This document shows, piece after piece, positions 27,215-36,703 of a DNA stretch of 64,000 nt. Below the pieces are notes generated by a model. That model was not told the DNA's origin, did no database searches, and saw only the letters and a list, made by a program, of their open reading frames with translations. The position numbers and the translations under genes are program-made. How positions within the stretch are numbered: position 1 is the stretch's first letter; every line of letters begins with the position of its first letter. Source of the DNA: Pseudomonas piscis (GTDB lineage Bacteria; Pseudomonadota; Gammaproteobacteria; Pseudomonadales; Pseudomonadaceae); NCBI RefSeq assembly GCF_009380155.1, contig NZ_WHUV01000002.1:1364001-1428000 (forward strand), given 5' to 3'.

Positions 27215-27388
27215 CGGACCTCCTGAATATTAGGGTGCAGCGGGCCCGCTCTCCGGCCAGGGGCCGGGCGGGTGCGCCATTTTCCAAGCTCGGCTGTGCT
27301 GATAACAGATGCAGATAAACCAGAAAAATACGTATCAGATGCCCAGTCACGCCAAGCGTCGTTACCCGGCCTTGCTGTTCAGTGGGCA

Positions 27389-27422
27389 CAAAAAAGCCGG
27401 AACCCCATTGGGAGCCCCGGCT
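27389..27422 (-). terminator. Rho-independent terminator of metE
   Basis: On the minus strand AGCCGG ... CCGGCT arms with additional inner pairing (GGCTCCC/GGGGTT-type) are followed by a run of six Ts. It lies 22 bases after the metE stop. Confidence 0.85.
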
Positions 27423-27443
27423 AAAAGACCACGCAAACGACTG

Positions 27444-29732
27444 TCAGGCCAGTTCCCTGCGCAACTGGCGGGCGGCGGCGACCATGTGCACCAGGGCCGC
27501 TTCGGTTTCCGCCCAGCCACGGGTTTTCAGGCCACAGTCCGGGTTGACCCACAAGCGCTCGGCGGGAATACGCTTGGCCGCCTTACGCAGCAGGTTGGCC
27601 ATTTCCGAGGCGTCCGGCACCCGCGGCGAATGGATGTCGTAGACCCCCGGGCCAATCTCGTTCGGATAGGCGAAGGCCTCGAAGGCCTCCAGCAGTTCCA
27701 TGTCCGAGCGTGAGGTCTCGATGGTGATCACATCGGCGTCCATGGCCGCGATGGACTCGATCACATCGTTGAACTCGCTGTAGCACATGTGGGTGTGGAT
27801 CTGGGTTTCGTCACGCACCCCGGAGGAGCATAGGCGGAACACCTCGGTGGCCCAGTCCAGGTAGTGTTGCCATTGCGCCCGGCGCAGCGGCAGGCCTTCG
27901 CGGAACGCCGCTTCGTCGATCTGCACAATGCGGATGCCGGCGGCTTCCAGGTCCACCACTTCGTCGCGAATGGCCAGGGCCAGCTGCCGGGCCTGGACCT
28001 CGCGGGACACGTCCTCCCGGGGGAACGACCACATCAGCATGGTCACGGGGCCGGTGAGCATGCCCTTCATCACCTTGTCGGTCAGGCCCTGGGCATAGCG
28101 GATCCACTCCACGGTCATGGCCCGTGGGCGGCTCAGGTCGCCGAAGATCACCGCCGGCTTGACGCAGCGCGAACCGTAGCTCTGCACCCAGCCGAAACGG
28201 GTGAACAGGTAGCCATCCAGTTGCTCGGCAAAATACTCCACCATGTCGTTGCGCTCGGCCTCGCCATGCACCAGGACGTCCAGGCCCAGGCGCTCCTGGA
28301 TCTGCACCGCATGGCGGATCTCGCTCTGCATCGCCTCGGTGTATTCGGCGGCGCTCAGCTTGCCCTGCTTGAACGACTGGCGCGCCAGGCGGATGGAGGT
28401 CGTCTGCGGGAACGAACCGATGGTGGTGGTGGGGAACAACGGCAGGTCCAGGCCAGCGCGCTGCTTGGCGATGCGCTGGGCGAATGGCGACTGGCGCTGG
28501 CTATCCCGGGCGCCGATCGCCGCCACCCGCGCTTGCACTGCCGGCTTGTGGATACGCGGCGAGGCGGCCCGGCCGAGCTGGAGCGTCCGGCTCTGCTCCA
28601 GGGCCTTGAGCACTTGCGGTGCCTGCGGCTGGTTGACGGCCTGGGCCAGCAGCGCCACTTCCTCGCACTTCTGCACGGCGAAGGCCAGCCAGCCCTTGAG
28701 CTCGGCATCGAGCTGGTCTTCCCGGGCCAGGTCCACCGGACTGTGCAACAGAGAGCAGGAAGGCGCCACCCACAGCCGCTCGCCGACCCGCTCATGGGCA
28801 TGGCGCAGGGTCGCCAGGGCCTTTTCCAGGTCACAGCGCCAGACGTTGCGGCCGTTGACCACCCCCAGCGACAACACCTTGTAGGCCGGCAGGCGGTCGA
28901 GAATGCTCGGGAATTGGTCAGGGCCGCGCACCAGGTCGATGTGCAGGCCGTCCACCGGCAGGTTGGCGGCCAGGCCGAGGTTCTCCTCCAGCCCGCCGAA
29001 ATAGGTGGCAAGCAGCTTTTTCAGCGGATCGCGCTGGATCAGGTTGTAGGCACGCTCGAAGGCGTTCTTCCAGTCCTGGGGCAGGTCCAGCACCAGGATC
29101 GGTTCATCGATCTGCACCCACTCCACGCCTTGTGCCGCCAGGCGCTGGAAGATCTGCCCGTACAACGGCAGCAAGCGCTCCAGCAGCTCCAGCTTGTCGA
29201 AGTCGGCACCCTTGGCCTTGCCCAGCCACAGGTAGGTCAGCGGGCCAAGCACCACCGGCTTGACCTGGTGACCCAGGGCCCGGGCTTCCTCGACCTCCTC
29301 GAACAATTGCTCCCAGCCCAGCTGGAACTGCTGGTCGGCGCTGAACTCCGGGACCAGGTAGTGGTAGTTGGTGTCGAACCACTTGGTCATCTCCTGGGCA
29401 TGGGCACCGCCGCAGCAGTTGTCGCTGACACCGCGAGCCATGCCGAACAGGGTCTGCAGGGTGGCCGGGCCGTTCTGCGGACGGAAACGCTCGGGGATCA
29501 CGCCGAACATCAGGGAGTGGGTCAGGACCTGGTCGTACCAGGCGAAGTCGCCCACTGGCAGCAGCTCGATACCGGCGTCTTTCTGCAGTGCCCAGTGCGC
29601 CTGGCGCAGCTCGCGGCCAACGGCGCGCAAGCCGGCTTCATCGAGTTCGCCCTTCCAGAACGCTTCCTGGGCCTTTTTCAGTTCGCGGTCGCGGCCAATG
29701 CGCGGGAATCCAAGGGAATGAGCCAAAGCCAT
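27444..29732 (-). CDS. metE: Cobalamin-independent methionine synthase
   Basis: A 762-residue enzyme that transfers a methyl group from 5-methyltetrahydropteroyltri-glutamate to homocysteine, making methionine without B12. The N-terminal domain begins [20 protein letters not shown]; the C-terminal catalytic domain carries the zinc ligands in HMCYSEF (His, Cys), [10 protein letters not shown] (Glu) and NPDCGLKTR (Cys), and the [10 protein letters not shown] substrate loop. ATG 29732 matches the family start; the frame opens at 29777. A palindrome resembling a MetR operator lies upstream. No metR gene is in the window. Confidence 0.97.
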   Translation of the reverse strand: MALAHSLGFPRIGRDRELKKAQEAFWKGELDEAGLRAVGRELRQAHWALQKDAGIELLPVGDFAWYDQVLTHSLMFGVIPERFRPQNGPATLQTLFGMARGVSDNCCGGAHAQEMTKWFDTNYHYLVPEFSADQQFQLGWEQLFEEVEEARALGHQVKPVVLGPLTYLWLGKAKGADFDKLELLERLLPLYGQIFQRLAAQGVEWVQIDEPILVLDLPQDWKNAFERAYNLIQRDPLKKLLATYFGGLEENLGLAANLPVDGLHIDLVRGPDQFPSILDRLPAYKVLSLGVVNGRNVWRCDLEKALATLRHAHERVGERLWVAPSCSLLHSPVDLAREDQLDAELKGWLAFAVQKCEEVALLAQAVNQPQAPQVLKALEQSRTLQLGRAASPRIHKPAVQARVAAIGARDSQRQSPFAQRIAKQRAGLDLPLFPTTTIGSFPQTTSIRLARQSFKQGKLSAAEYTEAMQSEIRHAVQIQERLGLDVLVHGEAERNDMVEYFAEQLDGYLFTRFGWVQSYGSRCVKPAVIFGDLSRPRAMTVEWIRYAQGLTDKVMKGMLTGPVTMLMWSFPREDVSREVQARQLALAIRDEVVDLEAAGIRIVQIDEAAFREGLPLRRAQWQHYLDWATEVFRLCSSGVRDETQIHTHMCYSEFNDVIESIAAMDADVITIETSRSDMELLEAFEAFAYPNEIGPGVYDIHSPRVPDASEMANLLRKAAKRIPAERLWVNPDCGLKTRGWAETEAALVHMVAAARQLRRELA

Positions 29733-29780
29733 GACAGACAACTCCATTGTGTGAATGGCAGCCATTGTCGATAGCACGGC

Positions 29781-29799
29781 ATGAGTGAGACAAACTCAT
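29781..29799 (-). promoter_or_regulatory. Possible MetR-type operator before metE
   Basis: ATGAG and CTCAT arms, and inside them TGAG-N5-CTCA, similar to the MetR consensus TGAA-N5-TTCA. It is about 50 bases upstream of the metE start. Spacing and symmetry suit a LysR-type activator site. Confidence 0.35.
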
Positions 29800-29883
29800 T
29801 TTAATCCTGATCATCACAAATTACATTCATGATAAAGAATCGATATCCGTCGCCCAAACCCCATCCAGGCACTGCTCAGGTGT

Positions 29884-30444
29884 TCAGCCGGCTTCCAACC
29901 TGAGCAACGGCCACTTGCCCTGCCAATGCTTGGAACCCAGCCGCTCCAGGAAGATCGGCCGCTTGTCCCCCACGAACCCTGCCGTCGGCCGGATCACCAG
30001 TTGCAACAAATCGTCGAGGCCCAGCGGTGCGCACACTTCGCAGGTGTCGTCGGCAGTGAGCCTGACCGCTACCGCAGTGGCGGTTTCCGGCCAGTGAGTC
30101 ATGGCATCGGCACTGGATTCATAAGGTCTATCACCATTCTTCAAATGCATGCGGGCCTGGTTCTTCACCGACCACTTCACGCCCGGATGCACCGCCAGCA
30201 GCACTTGCTCCAGTTGTCGATCGAGCTCGGCAGAACAGCGCCGGTGATCAAACCAGATGACATCCACATCGCTGTCCAGGGGCGAGCAAGCCCGGCCGTG
30301 CAGGTGGTCCCACACCGCATTGCGAACGAATCCGGCGCCGATCCAGCAATCGCCAAGCCCCAGGGCCCGCACCTGCCGCAGCAGGCGGCGGCGCAGCGGA
30401 TCGGCGGCGATGATCGCCGCGACCTGGGCGGCCTGGGTCACCAT
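29884..30444 (-). CDS. Nucleotidyltransferase-like protein (NTP_transf_6 type)
   Basis: A 186-residue protein of the nucleotidyltransferase-like family sometimes called DUF925 or NTP_transf_6. It has GAGFVRNAVWDHLHG as the G-rich active-site segment and SDVDVIWFD as the acidic pair, followed by a helical half ending PIFLERLGSKHWQGKWPLLR. The biochemical role of the family is not established. It is followed 439 bases upstream of its stop by other minus-strand genes and reads as a single unit. A start a few codons later is possible because no strong ribosome site is visible. Confidence 0.8.
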   Translation of the reverse strand: MVTQAAQVAAIIAADPLRRRLLRQVRALGLGDCWIGAGFVRNAVWDHLHGRACSPLDSDVDVIWFDHRRCSAELDRQLEQVLLAVHPGVKWSVKNQARMHLKNGDRPYESSADAMTHWPETATAVAVRLTADDTCEVCAPLGLDDLLQLVIRPTAGFVGDKRPIFLERLGSKHWQGKWPLLRLEAG

Positions 30445-30475
30445 GGCGCTCGGGGCTTCGCGCCATGAATCAGGC

Positions 30476-30913
30476 TCAAGGTGCGCCTGCCAGCAGATAG
30501 GCCCGTAGATCCTCCTTGGCCTGCGCGCCCAAAAGCCCTACCTGGACCTCGATCCCCGCCTCCCGAAGAATGCGGATACCGGCCCCGGCATTGCGCGGAT
30601 CAGGATCGAGCATCGCGACCACCACTCGAGCCACACCCCGTTGCACCAAGGCTTGCGCGCAAGCCGGCGTGCGCCCCTGAAAAGAACAAGGTTCGAGGGT
30701 GACATAGGCAGTAAGCCCGCTACAGTCGCCCGGCCAGAGCTCCAACGCCATGGCTTCGGCATGATGCTCGCCTGGCGGCTGAGTGAAACCCTGGCTGACG
30801 ATCTGCTGGCCCTGCACCAGCACACAGCCCACCGGTGGATTGGGCAGACAGCCGGGCAACGCTTGGCGCCCGGCAAGCAGGGCCTGTTGCATGAAATAGG
30901 CGGGGGAAGTCAT
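30476..30913 (-). CDS. Stand-alone RibD-like zinc deaminase domain
   Basis: A 145-residue single-domain deaminase with the cytidine-deaminase-superfamily zinc site: HAE at residues 51-53 and PCSFQGRTPAC (Cys at 76 and 85). The pattern PPVGCVLV, HHAEAMAL, TLEPCSFQGRTPACA is that of the deaminase half of RibD (riboflavin synthesis), but the reductase half is missing. GAGG precedes ATG 30913 by five bases, so the ATG at 30928 is disfavoured. It may deaminate a riboflavin-related or other nucleoside-like compound. Confidence 0.8.
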   Translation of the reverse strand: MTSPAYFMQQALLAGRQALPGCLPNPPVGCVLVQGQQIVSQGFTQPPGEHHAEAMALELWPGDCSGLTAYVTLEPCSFQGRTPACAQALVQRGVARVVVAMLDPDPRNAGAGIRILREAGIEVQVGLLGAQAKEDLRAYLLAGAP

Positions 30914-30928
30914 AACGGCCTCGGTCAA

Positions 30929-31258
30929 TCAGCGACGGGCCAACTTATACCTCAGGCAGTCATCGTAAAAGCTTTTACGCAACGCCTCGGGCTTGATTCG
31001 CGACGGGCTGTCGTAGGTCTGCTCGGTGATGCCCAGGGCCATCATGCGCATCCAGCCCTTGCTGAACTTGTAGACCTGGATCTTCTGCCGCGCCGCATAC
31101 AGCGATACTCCCGACAACTTCAGCTCCTGGGCCCTGGCAGCCGTGCCTGCGCCCCAACTGCAGACATACCGGTCATTGGCCGCCAGCTCCCGGGCCTGGG
31201 CGCTGCACGCCCCTCCGATCAAGGCAAACGAAGTCAGCGTAATCAACACATGGCGCAT
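30929..31258 (-). CDS. Small secreted hypothetical protein
   Basis: A 109-residue exported protein. The signal peptide MRHVLITLTSFALIGGACSA could also suit a lipoprotein-like end, but the cleavage site looks like AQA-RE. The mature part is basic: YVCSWGAGTAARAQELKLSG, then GWMRMMALGITEQTYDSPSR, and a Cys near the C-terminus. Two cysteines may form a disulfide. It sits 15 bases upstream of the deaminase gene on the same strand. No family assigned. Confidence 0.65.
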   Translation of the reverse strand: MRHVLITLTSFALIGGACSAQARELAANDRYVCSWGAGTAARAQELKLSGVSLYAARQKIQVYKFSKGWMRMMALGITEQTYDSPSRIKPEALRKSFYDDCLRYKLARR

Positions 31259-31333
31259 TTTGCGGTCACCTAACCACCTGAAATTAAAGTGATTTTGGCG
31301 AACTTCCGGGAACCGCGGGGCCAGTACGCCGCC

Positions 31334-31867
31334 TCAACCGTCAAGGCAAAGTGCCTGCCAATGCTGGCCACCCATGCGATACAACCGCACCGGACGCTGA
31401 TGGAACTCCATCTGCTGGTACTCACTGAAACCGGCCTTTTCGGCGACTCGCAAGGACGCACCATGGTCCGGTTCGATAATCACCACCACGCAGTCCAGGC
31501 CCAGCGGGCCGAAGACCAACGCCAGGACGCCACGCACCGCTTCGGTGGCCAGGCCGCGGTTCCAGAAACGCCGGGCCAGGCGATAGCCCAGGTTGGCTTC
31601 CCGGCCCCCACCCACCTGTTCGGGACTGACTCCGCAGAACCCCACCAATTCACCGGTGCCCCTCTCCACCAGGGCCCAGGGCCCGATGCCCTGTTCGGCG
31701 TAGCAAACCAGGCACTCGTCGATGAACCGGCTGGTGGCCTGTTCATCGCACACGCCACGCAGGGAATGCTTCATCACCCAAGGGTCGCTGAGGATTGCCG
31801 TCAAGGCCGGCAAGTCCTCGCGAGACAGCGGGCGCCCGATAAGGCGCGGGGTTTCGAATAGCGGCAC
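31334..31867 (-). CDS. GNAT acetyltransferase, RimJ/RimL type
   Basis: A 177-residue acetyltransferase. It has ETPRLIGRPLSREDLPALTA at the start, the CoA-binding NLGYRLARRFWNRGLATEAV (Q/R-x-x-G-x-G/A type: NRGLAT), and a C-terminal SLRVAEKAGF motif B. The pattern is that of RimJ/RimL-like proteins acting on protein N-termini or small molecules. The substrate is unknown. It stands between a secreted protein gene and the LysR gene, with no shared operon visible. Confidence 0.85.
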   Translation of the reverse strand: MPLFETPRLIGRPLSREDLPALTAILSDPWVMKHSLRGVCDEQATSRFIDECLVCYAEQGIGPWALVERGTGELVGFCGVSPEQVGGGREANLGYRLARRFWNRGLATEAVRGVLALVFGPLGLDCVVVIIEPDHGASLRVAEKAGFSEYQQMEFHQRPVRLYRMGGQHWQALCLDG

Positions 31868-31916
31868 AGCTGACCTTGTACAACAGTTGAACGACGTTCA
31901 TTGCCAAGCGAATCGC

Positions 31917-32825
31917 TCAGGACGGCGAAACAGCGCCGGTAACGGCGCTCCCCGCCTCCATCAGCATCCACTCGCGCAATGCCGCCACCGCCGGGCGTTC
32001 GAGGGCAGTGGCCGGATACACCAGGTAGTAGGCCAGATCGCTGGCGATGCCCTGTGCCATGGGCGCCAGCAGCGTCCCTTCGGCCAGCTCCCGCGCCACC
32101 AGCGAGCGGCGCACCAGGGCCACGCCGAGGCCGGTCTTCGCCGCCTCGATGGCCCCGTTGCTATCGACGAACACCCGCCCCTGATGCTCATCGAGCGACG
32201 CGCCTCCTGCCGCCTCGAGCCACAGGCGCCAATCATGGCGATGTTCGTCATGCAGCAGGCACAGGTGCGCCAGCTCGGCCAGTGTCAGGATGGCCTCCGG
32301 ACCCAGCAACTGCGGGCTGCACACCGGCACCAGCTGATCGTCGAGCAGGCGCTCGCTGACCAGGCCGTCGTAGCGGCCAAAGCCATGGCGAACCGCAAGA
32401 TCGATGCCATCGCGAGCCAGGTCGAGCACCCGGTTGCAGGCGCTGATGCGTACATCCACCCCAGGGTTTTTTGCCTCGAATTGCCCCAGGCGTGGCACTA
32501 GCCATTGCACGGCGAAACTCGGCGTGCAACTGAGCACCAGCACCTCCAGGCGCGTGCGCCCCACCAGTTCGGCAGTGGCTTCGCGGATCATGCGAAACGC
32601 CGTCCGCAAGGTGGCGAAGTACTCTTCGCCGGAAGCGGTCAGGAGCAACCGCCGGGGCCGACGCACGAACAGCGTCACGCCCAGGGCCGCTTCCAGTTCC
32701 TTGATCTGCAGGCTCACCGCACCGGGAGTGACGTGCAGCTCGCCAGCCGCCAGGGTCACACTCAGGTGGCGCGCCGTGGCTTCGAATGCACGTAACGCGA
32801 CGAGGGACGGCAACTCCATGCTCAT
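31917..32825 (-). CDS. LysR-family regulator, GcvA-like
   Basis: A 302-residue regulator. The winged HTH is at about residues 8-65 (LRAFEATARHLSVTLAAGEL; TPGAVSLQIKELEAALGVTL, then FVRRPRRLLLT). The effector domain is of GcvA type, with the tell-tale DLAVRHGFGRYDG near 145. AAGGAGGG seven bases before ATG 32825 is a strong ribosome site. It is divergent from a DMT exporter (start 32981), with 155 bases between, so the exporter is its likely target. Confidence 0.93.
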   Translation of the reverse strand: MSMELPSLVALRAFEATARHLSVTLAAGELHVTPGAVSLQIKELEAALGVTLFVRRPRRLLLTASGEEYFATLRTAFRMIREATAELVGRTRLEVLVLSCTPSFAVQWLVPRLGQFEAKNPGVDVRISACNRVLDLARDGIDLAVRHGFGRYDGLVSERLLDDQLVPVCSPQLLGPEAILTLAELAHLCLLHDEHRHDWRLWLEAAGGASLDEHQGRVFVDSNGAIEAAKTGLGVALVRRSLVARELAEGTLLAPMAQGIASDLAYYLVYPATALERPAVAALREWMLMEAGSAVTGAVSPS

Positions 32826-32980
32826 GATTTAACCCTCCTTAATCATCCAGCGAAAAATGCTGGTTTGTCAGCGACTGAAAACTCCCAGAATAATTGGCCC
32901 CAGCACGACATCAAGTGCAAGCACTGGACGAAAAATCCGAGCAAGACTCAATCATCGATCGGCAAACGGGAGCTACAGGC

Positions 32981-33940
32981 ATGACCAAGCAGAATGTCAT
33001 GGGCGCCTCGCAATGGGGCCAGTTGCTGGTTTTGTCCGTCCTGTGGGGCGGTTCGTTCTTTTTCATCGGTATCGCCGTCAAGGAGCTGCCGCCCTTGACC
33101 ATCGTCCTGCTGCGCCTGTGCCTGGCGGCCCTTGCCCTGCTGGCGGTGCTGCGGATCACGGGCCTGAAACTGCCCACCGACCGCCAGGCGTGGCAAGCGT
33201 TCCTCGGCATGGGATTGCTCAACAACCTGGTGCCCTTCAGCCTGATCGTCTGGGGCCAGACCCACATCGCCAGCAGCCTGGCGGCGATCCTCAATGCCAC
33301 CACGCCCCTGTTCGCGGTTCTGGTGGCCCACCTGCTGACCGCCGATGAAAAACTCACCGGCAACAAGCTGGCCGGTGTCACGGTGGGGTTCATCGGTGTG
33401 GCGATCATGATCGGCACCGATGCCCTGGCCGGCCTCGGTGAGCAGTCGGGCGCCCAGCTGGCCGTGCTGGGGGCAGCGTTGTCCTATGCCCTGGCCGGGA
33501 TCTTCGGCCGGCGCTTCAAGGCCATGGGCATTGCCCCACTGCCCAGCGCCACCGGCCAGGTCTGCGCCTCCAGCCTGTTGCTGATGCCCCTGGCACTGCT
33601 GGTGGACCGCCCCTGGACCCTGGCCCTGCCGAGCCTGCCGGTATGGGCCGCCTTGCTGGGCATCGCCCTGTTGTCCACGGCCCTGGCCTATGTGCTGTTC
33701 TTCCGCATTCTGGCCAGCGCCGGCGCCACCAACCTGATGCTGGTGACGTTCCTGATCCCGGTCAGTGCCATCGTGCTGGGCGCCCTGGTCCTGGGCGAAC
33801 ACCTGCACGCCAAGCACCTGCTGGGCATGGCCCTGATCACCCTGGGCCTGGTGGCCATCGACGGTCGCTTGTTCAAGCGCCTGGCCCGGGCGAAGGACAA
33901 ACCCGTGGATCGCGAGAGCTTTCTCGGCCGGGACATCTAG
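32981..33940 (+). CDS. DMT-superfamily (EamA) transporter
   Basis: A 319-residue inner-membrane protein with ten hydrophobic segments in two repeats. Markers are VLSVLWGGSFFFIGIAVKEL (first repeat), WGQTHIASSLAAILNATTPL, and in the second half LLSTALAYVLFFRILASAGA. It has a Lys/Arg-rich tail. The family exports amino acids or other metabolites. The frame extends to 32894, but ATG 32981 matches the family start. Control by the divergent GcvA-like LysR is probable. Confidence 0.88.
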   Translation: MTKQNVMGASQWGQLLVLSVLWGGSFFFIGIAVKELPPLTIVLLRLCLAALALLAVLRITGLKLPTDRQAWQAFLGMGLLNNLVPFSLIVWGQTHIASSLAAILNATTPLFAVLVAHLLTADEKLTGNKLAGVTVGFIGVAIMIGTDALAGLGEQSGAQLAVLGAALSYALAGIFGRRFKAMGIAPLPSATGQVCASSLLLMPLALLVDRPWTLALPSLPVWAALLGIALLSTALAYVLFFRILASAGATNLMLVTFLIPVSAIVLGALVLGEHLHAKHLLGMALITLGLVAIDGRLFKRLARAKDKPVDRESFLGRDI

Positions 33941-34158
33941 CCGGGCAAGCGCTGCCCAGCAGCGCGTGGAGCGCCCATCCCCTGCACGCGGCCGGCTGCG
34001 CACGGGGCATCCGGCAATGGGGCGTACCGCCTGGTCGCGTATCTGCATGCTGGCGCTCAGCGCAGTATTCCCACGAAGAATAGGCCCATGAAAATCGTGC
34101 ATTGTATTTCTCGCCCACGATCTCTTAGCGTGTTAGCTCCCCCATTGGAGATCATGCC

Positions 34159-34791
34159 GTGACCGCTTCCCGCCCGCGCCTGTACGTCGATGCCCAGTTC
34201 ACCAGCCCCTATGCCATGTCCGTATTCGTGGCGCTGCGGGAGAAAGGCATCGATTTCGAAATGCTCCCGCTGGACCTCGACGCCGAGCAGAACCGCAGCC
34301 AGGACTACGCCCGGCTGTCCCAGACCCAACGGGTACCGACCCTGACCCATGAAGGGTTCGCGCTGTCCGAATCCTCGGCCATCACCGAATACCTGGAGGA
34401 GCTGTTCCCCCAGGTCCCGATCTACCCCAAGGCGCCGCGCCAACGGGCCAAGGCCCGCCAAGTGCAGGCCTGGCTGCGCAGCGACCTGCTGCCGATCCGC
34501 CAGGAGCGCTCGACCCTGGTGGTGTTCTACGGCCAGCGCGGCGAGCCGTTGTCGACCCAGGCCCAGGTGGCGGCGGCCAAGCTGATCGATGCGGCACAAG
34601 CGCTGCTGGAGGACGGGCGCCAGTACCTGTTCGACACCTGGTCCATCGCCGATGTCGACCTGGCGCTGATGCTCAACCGCCTGGTGCTCAACGGCGACCC
34701 GGTACCGGCGAACCTGGTGGACTACGCCCAGCGCCAATGGCAGCGCCCGGCGGTGCAGGAATGGGTGCAGCTGCAGCGCCCGGCACTGTAG
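34159..34791 (+). CDS. yfcF: Glutathione S-transferase, YfcF-like
   Basis: A 210-residue glutathione transferase. N-terminal thioredoxin-like domain: SPYAMSVFVALREKGIDFEM at about 15-34, and the cis-Pro and glutathione contacts in VPTLTHEGFALSESSAITEYL. The C-terminal domain is all-helical, containing the DTWSIADVDLALML motif. This order, and length, match E. coli YfcF, which has glutathione-dependent peroxidase activity. The start is GTG 34159, with GGAG eight bases upstream. A single gene. Confidence 0.85.
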   Translation: MTASRPRLYVDAQFTSPYAMSVFVALREKGIDFEMLPLDLDAEQNRSQDYARLSQTQRVPTLTHEGFALSESSAITEYLEELFPQVPIYPKAPRQRAKARQVQAWLRSDLLPIRQERSTLVVFYGQRGEPLSTQAQVAAAKLIDAAQALLEDGRQYLFDTWSIADVDLALMLNRLVLNGDPVPANLVDYAQRQWQRPAVQEWVQLQRPAL

Positions 34792-34811
34792 GCACTGGCC
34801 AAGGTCACGGC

Positions 34812-35345
34812 TCAGTCGGCGACCGGAGCCTGGCGCAGGTAGGCGAACATGTGTTGCGCGTACTCGGCCTTGCCCAGCGGCACACCGTTGTGGCGCAGGA
34901 TGTTGTAGGCGGTGACCAGGTGGAAATAGAACTGTGGCGTGGCCCAGTTGCGCGCGTACTCCTCGCCGGTCATGTCGAAGGCGATGGCGTTGGGCAGCTC
35001 GATAGCCACGGCCCGCGCACCGCTGTCATCGATCAATCGGCCATCGGCATCGGCGAGAAACGCCACAGTCTGGCGGATCAGTGCCTTGGCCTCGGCCATG
35101 TTGGCCGGCGTCGGCAGTGTGCTGACCGATTGGCCGCTCAGGCGCTCCACCGCTTCCCGGGCTTGGGTACAGGTAAAACGCACCTGCGCCGCCAGATCGT
35201 ACATATCCGGGGCCAGGCGCGCATCCAGCAGGTTCTGCGGGTCGAAACCCAGCCCCCGGGCATGCTCCTCGCCCTTGGCCAGCAGGGTCTCCAGGGTATG
35301 CAACATCTGGGCGAAACAGGTGACGGTCACAGCATGGATCGACAT
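34812..35345 (-). CDS. DUF1993 family protein
   Basis: A 177-residue protein of the DUF1993 family: HAVTVTCFAQMLHTLETLLA at the start, FDPQNLLDARLAPDMYDLAAQV near residue 33-54, and FYFHLVTAYNILRHNGVPLG near the end. The fold is predicted to be a four-helix bundle of DinB type, but without the three His residues typical of DinB metalloproteins. Function unknown. It is divergent from the 144-residue gene starting at 35519. Confidence 0.85.
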   Translation of the reverse strand: MSIHAVTVTCFAQMLHTLETLLAKGEEHARGLGFDPQNLLDARLAPDMYDLAAQVRFTCTQAREAVERLSGQSVSTLPTPANMAEAKALIRQTVAFLADADGRLIDDSGARAVAIELPNAIAFDMTGEEYARNWATPQFYFHLVTAYNILRHNGVPLGKAEYAQHMFAYLRQAPVAD

Positions 35346-35518
35346 AGGCTTGCTCTCAGGCTCGGGGTGCGCCTGGGCGCACGATGATCACAGGGCTTGC
35401 AGCCTAGCAGGTGACCAGGCCGGGCTCGACGGTGCCGACCGGTGACAAAGGTACCCGTGCGCCGATCCTGCTGTTATGGTGCGCCCCTTGAGAAATACAC
35501 CGCCAGCCAATGAGGAAA

Positions 35519-35953
35519 ATGACCTTGAGCAGTGAAGCAACAATGACCGGGGACCTGTTCGAAGTCGACAAGCGCCTGGCCCTCAAGCCCATCGTCGAGT
35601 TCAACGCCTACCTGCGCGCCGCCTTCGCCGACGGTCCCTGTGCCTGCGGCCGCTGCGTGGCCAGCCAGGGCGACGAGAGTGGCTACGAATACCGCCACAG
35701 CTTCGAGTTTTCCGGCCAGGTGGCCAGCCGCCGCTTTGCCTCCACCGCCGGTAGCGATGTGCTGCAGGCCTTGAAGAAGGCCTGGCTGTCCTACACCAAG
35801 GCCGAGCTGCTGGTACCTGGCGAACTGGAACTGGCCACGGTCAAGGAGTTCGTCGAGCCGCAACTGCACCAGCGCCTGGTGCCGTTGTTCCTGGCCAGCG
35901 GCCTGGCCCGGGAAACCGATGGCCAGTTGCAACTGCAGGTCCAGGCCGCCTGA
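35519..35953 (+). CDS. Conserved hypothetical protein with Cys cluster
   Basis: A 144-residue soluble protein. It contains an early cluster GPCACGRCVAS near residue 40 that could hold a metal, then FEFSGQVASRRFASTAGSDV, and a helical end (VKEFVEPQLHQRLVPLFLAS). GAGGAAA immediately precedes ATG 35519; the ATG at 35510 is less likely. It converges on the methyltransferase gene, 19 bases away. No family recognised. Confidence 0.65.
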   Translation: MTLSSEATMTGDLFEVDKRLALKPIVEFNAYLRAAFADGPCACGRCVASQGDESGYEYRHSFEFSGQVASRRFASTAGSDVLQALKKAWLSYTKAELLVPGELELATVKEFVEPQLHQRLVPLFLASGLARETDGQLQLQVQAA

Positions 35954-35972
35954 GCCTACCCACCCCCCCCGT

Positions 35973-36434
35973 TCAAAGCCAGCGGCGCACCTGCCGCTGG
36001 TAAGCCGTGAAACCGCTACCGAACAACCGCTCCAGGGCTCGCTCCTCGGGGCCGATCTGCCAGCGATTCATGTACAACACGAACCCCGGTACGCCCAATA
36101 GCGCCAGGGGGCTGGCCAGGTACAGGCCCCACGCCAGCAGGCACAGGGCGAAGCCCGCGTACATCGGGTTGCGGGAGTAGCGGTAGATGCCCGAGGTGAC
36201 CAGCGCCGAGGCGTTCCCCGGCTTGAGCGGATTGACCGTGGTCCTGGACCGGCGAAACGAAACCACGCCAGCGAGCGCCACCCCTACGCCGGCGCACACC
36301 AGCGGCAAGGCCAATGCCAGGCGTAGACCGTGGCCCAGTTCCAAGCCCGGCGTCCCCCAGGCCACAAGCCCCATGAGCAGCGCGCACAGCAGCGCGATCG
36401 CCGGTGGCGGAATGCGATGTTCCAGTCCCTGCAT
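35973..36434 (-). CDS. Membrane methyltransferase, ICMT/PEMT-like
   Basis: A 153-residue integral membrane protein with four to five hydrophobic segments. The C-terminal half has the signature of the isoprenylcysteine carboxyl/phospholipid methyltransferase family: YRYSRNPMYAGFALCLLAWG, then a cytoplasmic EERALERLFGSGFTAYQRQV. These contribute the S-adenosylmethionine pocket. The bacterial members are of unknown substrate. ATG 36434 begins MQGLEHRIPPPAIALLC, better than the longer frame to 36455. Confidence 0.82.
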   Translation of the reverse strand: MQGLEHRIPPPAIALLCALLMGLVAWGTPGLELGHGLRLALALPLVCAGVGVALAGVVSFRRSRTTVNPLKPGNASALVTSGIYRYSRNPMYAGFALCLLAWGLYLASPLALLGVPGFVLYMNRWQIGPEERALERLFGSGFTAYQRQVRRWL

Positions 36435-36703
36435 GTTTTGCCTCCCTCTTCCCATGGCCCTGTGGCCGATGCCTACAGGTTATCCGTCAGTAAGCCCGGT
36501 TAGAATGCCTGGACCTGCCTTGAAGCTGGAGCAACACCCCCACGGCACACCGATACCAGAATGGACCGAGGGGATTGAGGCGATGGAGTGCCTGGATCAC
36601 TATGTCGCTCCCCACGGCGCGGGGATTGCCAGGCAACGAGTTCCAGCAAGGCCTTGCCTGCGATGACAATACCGCCCCAAGGCCCTTCCCCTTCAAGCAA
36701 GAG

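Noticed and set aside
36575..36703. An N-terminal extension of the GFA protein
   Set aside because: The extra residues are low-complexity and lack the family start; ATG 36704 gives the normal N-terminus.
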